64,000 nt of DNA from G965267425 sp965267425. GTDB taxonomy: Bacteria; Bacteroidota; Bacteroidia; Flavobacteriales_E; Vicingaceae. Below the pieces are notes generated by a model. The model was not told the DNA's origin, made no database searches, and saw only the letters and a list, made by a program, of their open reading frames with translations. The stretch lies in contig OZ253959.1 of assembly GCA_965267425.1 (NCBI GenBank), forward strand, positions 868,001-932,000, read 5' to 3'. Made by a program: the position numbers and the translations under genes. This document shows, one piece after another, positions 59,557-64,000 of this stretch. Numbering within the stretch: position 1 is the first letter of the stretch; each line of letters opens with the position of its first letter.

Positions 59557-61432
59557 GATGATTCAGTTTAGACCACCAGGCATTGAATACCACCAGGTTC
59601 CATATTTGATTGGCAACGTCTTCTGGGTTTTTAGATTTTAATTTCAGGAAAAGCAGTTCAACTTTTTGATGATCAAATATCCCTTGATCTTTGATGAATG
59701 ACGCGGATAACCACTTGTTTTCAACATCGTCTTTTAAATCTTCCAAGAACCATTTTCTCAATGGAACTTCGAACCCTTTTTTTGATCGTTGAAGAATGGT
59801 AGAAGGTAAGAAGTCTTCAAAGGCACTTCTCAAGATATACTTGCGTTGAAGCCCTTTCATTTTATAATGATCGGGTAAGGAGAATACATATTCTACCAGC
59901 TGATGATCCAAAAATGGTGTGCGCACTTCTAAACCATGCTGCATGCTCATTCGATCCACTTTCACTAACATATCACCCTCCAATACCATGTTAAAATCTT
60001 CAAAAAGATATGACCTCAAGTCATCTGATTCCAATTCATTGGAAGGCCTGTTTGCGGTAAAAAGTTCTTTTTGGAGGAACAAATCGGCAACATTTTCTTT
60101 TTTGTGAAAATGACTTAGCGTCCAATACTTGTCAGCAGGTGACATGGATGAAATTTCTGCAAGTTTATGTAATTGCCTAAATAAATTTGGAAGTGCTTTA
60201 TCTCTGGATTTCGGAAATAAATTGAGCAAAGGTTTAATTGTCCTTAATCCCTTTACCGCCAATTTATGCGTTGATGAAAAAGTTAAAGCGGCATGCTTGT
60301 AATAACCACTAAACAATTCATCTGCGCCATCGCCGGAAAGCGCAACTTTTACCCTGGAACTTACTTTGTTACACAAATAATGAACCGCCAATGCTGAAGA
60401 ATCTGCAAATGGTTCATCGATGTTTTCAAGAAATGAATGATAGGCTTGTAAAAGATCATCATTTTGTATTTGATACGTTTCATGCTGAGTGCCCAGATGT
60501 TTGGCCACCAATTCGGCATGTGAACTTTCATCCAAAAATGGTTGATCCTTGAAACCAATTGAAAACGTTTGTAAGGAACTGTTTTCCCGAGCTGCCAAAG
60601 CCGCAATGACCGAGGAATCAACTCCCCCACTTAGAAAACATCCAACTGGTACATCGGCAATCAATCGTTTTTGAACAGAAGCTTTGAGCAATGAAACCAC
60701 CTGTTCTTTAGCAGTTTCAAATGAATCGTTAATAAGGGGTGTTTGTTTGAGCTTTTCTTGGTGGTTGTAGTATTTTTTTATTTCCAGCTGTCCATTTAGT
60801 TGAATACGTAACATGCTCCCAGTTGGTACTTTTATTACATGTTCTATGGCACTTTCTTCAAAAGGTATGTAGTTTAATTGCAAGTAGTGACTTATTCCAC
60901 CTTGGTGTAATTTATTAGGAATATCATACGATAACAGAGACGTCAATTCGGACGAAAACGCAAAAAAATCAGGGCTGCTGAAATAATACAAAGGTTTAAT
61001 TCCAAAGCGATCTCGAGCAATAAACAATTGATTTTCAATTGAATCATAAATGGCTAACGCAAAAAAACCATTGAGTTTTGAAACAAAAGAACTTCCGAAT
61101 TTTTTATACAATTCCAGGACAACTTCTGTATCACTGGAGGACTTAAATTTTATGCCCTCGGCTACCAATGAAGATCGAAGTTCCTGATAGTTATAGGCCT
61201 CTCCATTGTACACCATGGTATATCTGCCAGAGGTATCGGTAAAAGGTTGGTGTCCATTGTTTGACACATCAATGATAGACAAACGCGCATGTCCCAGACC
61301 TACATTTTCATGTATAAAATACCCATGATTATCTGGTCCTCGATGCAAAAGCTTTTCAGCAGCTTTTGAAACCTGATGCTCGTCAACTCTCGAGTTGGAA
61401 TTGAAGTTAAATATTCCTGTTATGCCACACAT
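59549..61432 (-). CDS. asnB: Asparagine synthase (glutamine-hydrolysing), AsnB family
   Basis: The 627-residue protein has an N-terminal class II glutaminase (C2 after initiator Met, MCGITGIFNF; later RHGPDN-like RGPDNHGYF) and a C-terminal ATP-pyrophosphatase/amidation domain (VGCFLSGGVDSSVIAAL, then ALSGDGADELFSGY). Family members make asparagine, but AsnB homologues in polysaccharide operons often amidate sugars. The latter is plausible here because of the cluster context. The stop overlaps the GT4 start by 8 bp. Confidence 0.92.
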   Translation of the reverse strand: MCGITGIFNFNSNSRVDEHQVSKAAEKLLHRGPDNHGYFIHENVGLGHARLSIIDVSNNGHQPFTDTSGRYTMVYNGEAYNYQELRSSLVAEGIKFKSSSDTEVVLELYKKFGSSFVSKLNGFFALAIYDSIENQLFIARDRFGIKPLYYFSSPDFFAFSSELTSLLSYDIPNKLHQGGISHYLQLNYIPFEESAIEHVIKVPTGSMLRIQLNGQLEIKKYYNHQEKLKQTPLINDSFETAKEQVVSLLKASVQKRLIADVPVGCFLSGGVDSSVIAALAARENSSLQTFSIGFKDQPFLDESSHAELVAKHLGTQHETYQIQNDDLLQAYHSFLENIDEPFADSSALAVHYLCNKVSSRVKVALSGDGADELFSGYYKHAALTFSSTHKLAVKGLRTIKPLLNLFPKSRDKALPNLFRQLHKLAEISSMSPADKYWTLSHFHKKENVADLFLQKELFTANRPSNELESDDLRSYLFEDFNMVLEGDMLVKVDRMSMQHGLEVRTPFLDHQLVEYVFSLPDHYKMKGLQRKYILRSAFEDFLPSTILQRSKKGFEVPLRKWFLEDLKDDVENKWLSASFIKDQGIFDHQKVELLFLKLKSKNPEDVANQIWNLVVFNAWWSKLNHHA

Positions 61433-61479
61433 TCAATAAATCATCAAACATTGATGGGGTTGGTGGGCTGCATAACAAT

Positions 61480-62868
61480 TTACATATTTATTACTTCACC
61501 GTAAGCTGCAGCGGCAGCTTCCATGATGGCTTCACTAATAGTTGGGTGAGGGTGAACTGTTTTAATCAACTCATGACCAGTGGTCTCTAACTTACGTATA
61601 GCTACAATTTCAGCCACCATTTCAGTCACATTATAACCTATTAAGTGACCACCTAATAATTCACCATATTTTGCATCAAAGATGAGTTTAACAAATCCAT
61701 CTTTGTGTCCTGCCGCACTGGCCTTACCCAATGCAGAAAATGGAAATTTTCCAATTTTCAATTCGTATCCAGCTTCTTTGGCTGCTTTCTCCGTATACCC
61801 TACAGAGGCAACTTCAGGAGAACAATACGTACAACCTGGAATGTTATTGTAGTCCAACGCTTCCGGGTTTTCACCACAAAACTTCTCTACACAGATTATT
61901 CCTTCTGCAGAAGCTACGTGAGCAAGTGCAGGGCCGGGAATACAATCACCAATTGAGTAATAACCTGGAATATTGGTTTCGTAGAAATCATTCACAAGAA
62001 TTTTTCCTTTGTCCGTTGCTATGCCTGCATCTTCCAATCCAATGTCTTCAATGTTGGCTGAAATTCCAACAGCAGATAGCACGATATCACAATCCAGTGT
62101 TTCTTCACCTTTTTTGGTTTTAACCGTCACCTTACATCCTTTACCCTTAGTGTCCACTTTTTCTACTGTTGATTCCAACATGATCTTAACGCCTTGTTTT
62201 TTCAGAGATCGAGCTAATTGTTTTGACACTTCTTCATCTTCAACGGGAACGATGTTTGGCAGAAATTCAACAATGGTAACTTCAACACCTAATGCTCGGT
62301 AGAAATAGGCAAATTCCACTCCAATGGCACCTGATCCCACAACCACCATGGATTTTGGTAATTCAGGAAGAACCATGGCTTGACGATAACCAATTACTTT
62401 TTTACCATCTTGTTTCAAATTTGGTAATTCTCTTGAACGGGCTCCGGTTGCAATAATGATATGATCAGCAGAATATTCGGTGGTTTTGCCTTTATCATCC
62501 GTTACATCCAATTTCTTTCCACTTTTTATTTTCCCATTTCCAGCAAGGACATCAATTTTATTTTTCTTCATCAAAAATTGAATTCCCTTACTCATTCCAT
62601 CCGCTACTCCTCGGCTACGTTTTACCATTCCGGTGAAATCAGCTTCAGCACTTTTCACATTTATACCATAATCTGACGCATGTTGAATGTATTCAAATAC
62701 CTGGGCACTCTTCAATAACGCCTTGGTAGGGATACATCCCCAGTTGAGACAAATGCCTCCCAGCTCGCTTCGTTCCACAATAGCTGTTTTTTTTCCTAAC
62801 TGTGAAGCTCTAATGGCTGCCACATATCCACCGGGACCACTTCCCAAAACTATAACGTCGTATTTCAT
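61480..62868 (-). CDS. lpdA: Dihydrolipoyl dehydrogenase
   Basis: This 462-residue flavoprotein reoxidises the lipoyl groups of 2-oxo acid dehydrogenase complexes and uses NAD+. The FAD loop is DVIVLGSGPGGYVAAIRAS, the redox disulfide is C40-x4-C45 in GGICLNWGCIPTK, the NAD loop is VVVGSGAIGVEFAYFYRALG, and the C-terminal catalytic His-Glu pair is in HPHPTISEAIMEAA. It works in the cytosol in the pyruvate, 2-oxoglutarate or branched-chain complexes and is not part of the polysaccharide cluster. Confidence 0.97.
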   Translation of the reverse strand: MKYDVIVLGSGPGGYVAAIRASQLGKKTAIVERSELGGICLNWGCIPTKALLKSAQVFEYIQHASDYGINVKSAEADFTGMVKRSRGVADGMSKGIQFLMKKNKIDVLAGNGKIKSGKKLDVTDDKGKTTEYSADHIIIATGARSRELPNLKQDGKKVIGYRQAMVLPELPKSMVVVGSGAIGVEFAYFYRALGVEVTIVEFLPNIVPVEDEEVSKQLARSLKKQGVKIMLESTVEKVDTKGKGCKVTVKTKKGEETLDCDIVLSAVGISANIEDIGLEDAGIATDKGKILVNDFYETNIPGYYSIGDCIPGPALAHVASAEGIICVEKFCGENPEALDYNNIPGCTYCSPEVASVGYTEKAAKEAGYELKIGKFPFSALGKASAAGHKDGFVKLIFDAKYGELLGGHLIGYNVTEMVAEIVAIRKLETTGHELIKTVHPHPTISEAIMEAAAAAYGEVINM

Positions 62869-63135
62869 GTCTAATGGTATGAGATTTTTAACGCTGCGAA
62901 TTTAGCAAAAATGGTTGGTTTGATACGATTTTGACACGTTTGAAAAAATGCGTTCTTTTTTGCAAAATATCCCCAGAAATAGCTGGAAATATCAAAGAAA
63001 ATGGCATTTTTTGAGTCATTGTTCCCATTTGTATTTCTCAATGGAGTTAGGAGAAAAGTCATTGATATTTCATTTTGTGGTAGATGAAAGGAATACTTTT
63101 TTTGCTAAATTCATTGCCCACTAAAAATTGCACAC

Positions 63136-63789
63136 ATGAAATTTAACGTACGATACCCAGAATCATTTTCAAGAGGTGAGTTATTATTGAGAACCTTATT
63201 TGGGTTCATTTATATAGGACTACCTCATTTATTTCTAATGGCTTTTTATGGCATTTGGTCGTCCATTTTGACGTTTATTGCCTTTTGGTCCATATTATTT
63301 ACAGGCCGCTATCCACAGAGCTTTTTCGAATTCCAGGTTGGCATGCAACGTTGGGCACTTCGATTGAATGCCAGAATTTATAACCTGGCTGATGGATACC
63401 CTTCATTTGGAACCGATGGAACTGACGAAGACACACAATTTGAAATGGATTACCCAGAGTCACTAAGTAGAGGAATGGCACTTATCCGTGCGTTATTTGG
63501 AATCATATATGTCATTTTACCTCATGGGTTCCTATTGATGTTCAGATCCTTAGCTACCCAAGTATTGACATTTTTAGCTTTCTGGGCAGTGTTATTTACA
63601 GGGAAATATCCAAGATCATGGTTTGATTTTAATGTCGGTACGTTGCGTTGGAATACACGAATCAATCTGTATATGGGATATATGACAGATACGTATCCTC
63701 CTTTTTCTGGTAGACCAGACGATGATGACACAGGTTTCCCAGCTGCTGGAAACAATAGTGCTAATGCTGAACCTGAAAGAACAAATTAG
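63136..63789 (+). CDS. Tandem DUF4389 membrane protein
   Basis: The 217-residue protein is built from two homologous halves: about 1-95 and 102-200, each starting YPESFSRG or YPESLSRG, with two helices (for example LFGFIYIGLPHLFLMAFYGI and ILTFIAFWSILFTGRYPQSF). DUF4389 proteins have unknown function. In this family one domain is often followed by a DUF4870 protein. The next gene begins on its stop (GTG shares the final base of TAG), so they are likely a coupled pair. The tail is Pro/Asp/Gly/Asn-rich. Confidence 0.85.
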   Translation: MKFNVRYPESFSRGELLLRTLFGFIYIGLPHLFLMAFYGIWSSILTFIAFWSILFTGRYPQSFFEFQVGMQRWALRLNARIYNLADGYPSFGTDGTDEDTQFEMDYPESLSRGMALIRALFGIIYVILPHGFLLMFRSLATQVLTFLAFWAVLFTGKYPRSWFDFNVGTLRWNTRINLYMGYMTDTYPPFSGRPDDDDTGFPAAGNNSANAEPERTN

Positions 63790-64000
63790 TGGCAAATTAC
63801 CTACCAGTTCCACAGCCAGAAGATGTGCCCATTCGCGAACGTGAAGATGCGATGGGTGCATACTTTATGATGTTTGCATCGCTGGCTGCAGGACTGCCGC
63901 TTCCCATCATTAATTTAATCGCAGCGGTTATTTATTTGTATGTAAACAAATCAAAAAGCCGATTTGTGCATTTTCATTCTTTACAATCTCTTTATTCTCA
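63789..64000 (+). CDS. DUF4870-family membrane protein (5' part)
   Basis: Starting from the GTG at 63789, which overlaps the DUF4389 stop by 1 base, the frame stays open to the window edge (70 codons). After a short proline-rich start (ANYLPVPQPEDVPIRERED), it shows AMGAYFMMFASLAAGLPLPI, a DUF4870-type first helix, then VIYLYVNKSKSRFVHFHSLQ, the amphipathic loop motif of this family. DUF4870 members are small membrane proteins of unknown role. An ATG at 63852 would be an alternative start that skips the proline-rich segment. Confidence 0.8.
   Translation, partial: MANYLPVPQPEDVPIREREDAMGAYFMMFASLAAGLPLPIINLIAAVIYLYVNKSKSRFVHFHSLQSLYS

Noticed and set aside
1..64000. CRISPR arrays, insertion sequences, prophage or integrase genes
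   Set aside because: No regularly spaced repeats, transposase or integrase motifs or terminal inverted repeats were found; the duplications seen are inside proteins.

Overview
The window is a dense, AT-rich stretch of bacterial chromosome from a member of the Bacteroidota, most likely an aerobic or microaerobic Flavobacteriales (Cryomorphaceae/Crocinitomicaceae-like). I cannot name a genus. The evidence is two proteins with type IX secretion (T9SS) style C-terminal tails, three DUF1573 proteins, a short primary sigma factor of the Bacteroidota RpoD kind, promoters that fit TTTG-N19-TAnnTTTG, a fused CcoNO oxidase subunit, and SPOR-domain envelope proteins. I saw no tRNA, rRNA, CRISPR array or insertion sequence. 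Five convergent gene pairs overlap by 4 to 32 bp at their 3' ends, so the genome is compact.

Layout. Bases 1-8.5 kb hold the 5' end of an aminotransferase, two DUF1573 genes, valS, an ElyC/YdcF-like gene, ppk1 with a ppx/gppA partner, and an FkbM methyltransferase. Bases 8.7-9.6 kb hold an orphan protein that carries the end of an RHS core. Bases 9.6-18 kb hold hemG-like and hemN genes, a fused isobutyryl-CoA-mutase-type protein (icmF), a methyltransferase and rpoD. Bases 18-31.4 kb are mostly envelope and surface functions: a LamG T9SS protein, DUF1883, a thioesterase, a third DUF1573, an S41 protease, a 1704-residue T9SS protein, and two neighbouring SPOR-domain proteins. Bases 31.5-36.8 kb hold small or poorly known genes, pepD and a GT87 glycosyltransferase.

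Bases 36.9-49.2 kb form the most coherent functional block. It contains a complete cbb3 cytochrome oxidase locus (ccoI, ccoS, ccoNO, ccoQ, ccoP, ccoG, ccoH, and a TauE/SafE-like membrane protein), followed by a universal stress protein divergent from a PAS histidine kinase and a response regulator fused to a CRP/FNR-type DNA-binding module. Three inverted repeats of the form ATGAY-N4-RTCAT lie before ccoI, before ccoS, and in the divergent usp/kinase region. I infer that the two-component CRP/FNR hybrid, or a related FNR-like regulator, controls the oxidase and itself through these sites. This is the best candidate for an undescribed circuit in the window.

Bases 49.2-64 kb hold a DCC thiol oxidoreductase, an OmpA-type lipid/peptidoglycan anchor, and a minus-strand exopolysaccharide operon. 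That operon runs asparagine synthase, GT4, Wza-like, Wzc-like tyrosine kinase, rfbC, WecA-like, and ends with uvrA. After it come lpdA, a tandem DUF4389 protein and the start of a DUF4870 protein that runs off the right edge. Functions are assigned by motif reading only; no database search was possible.
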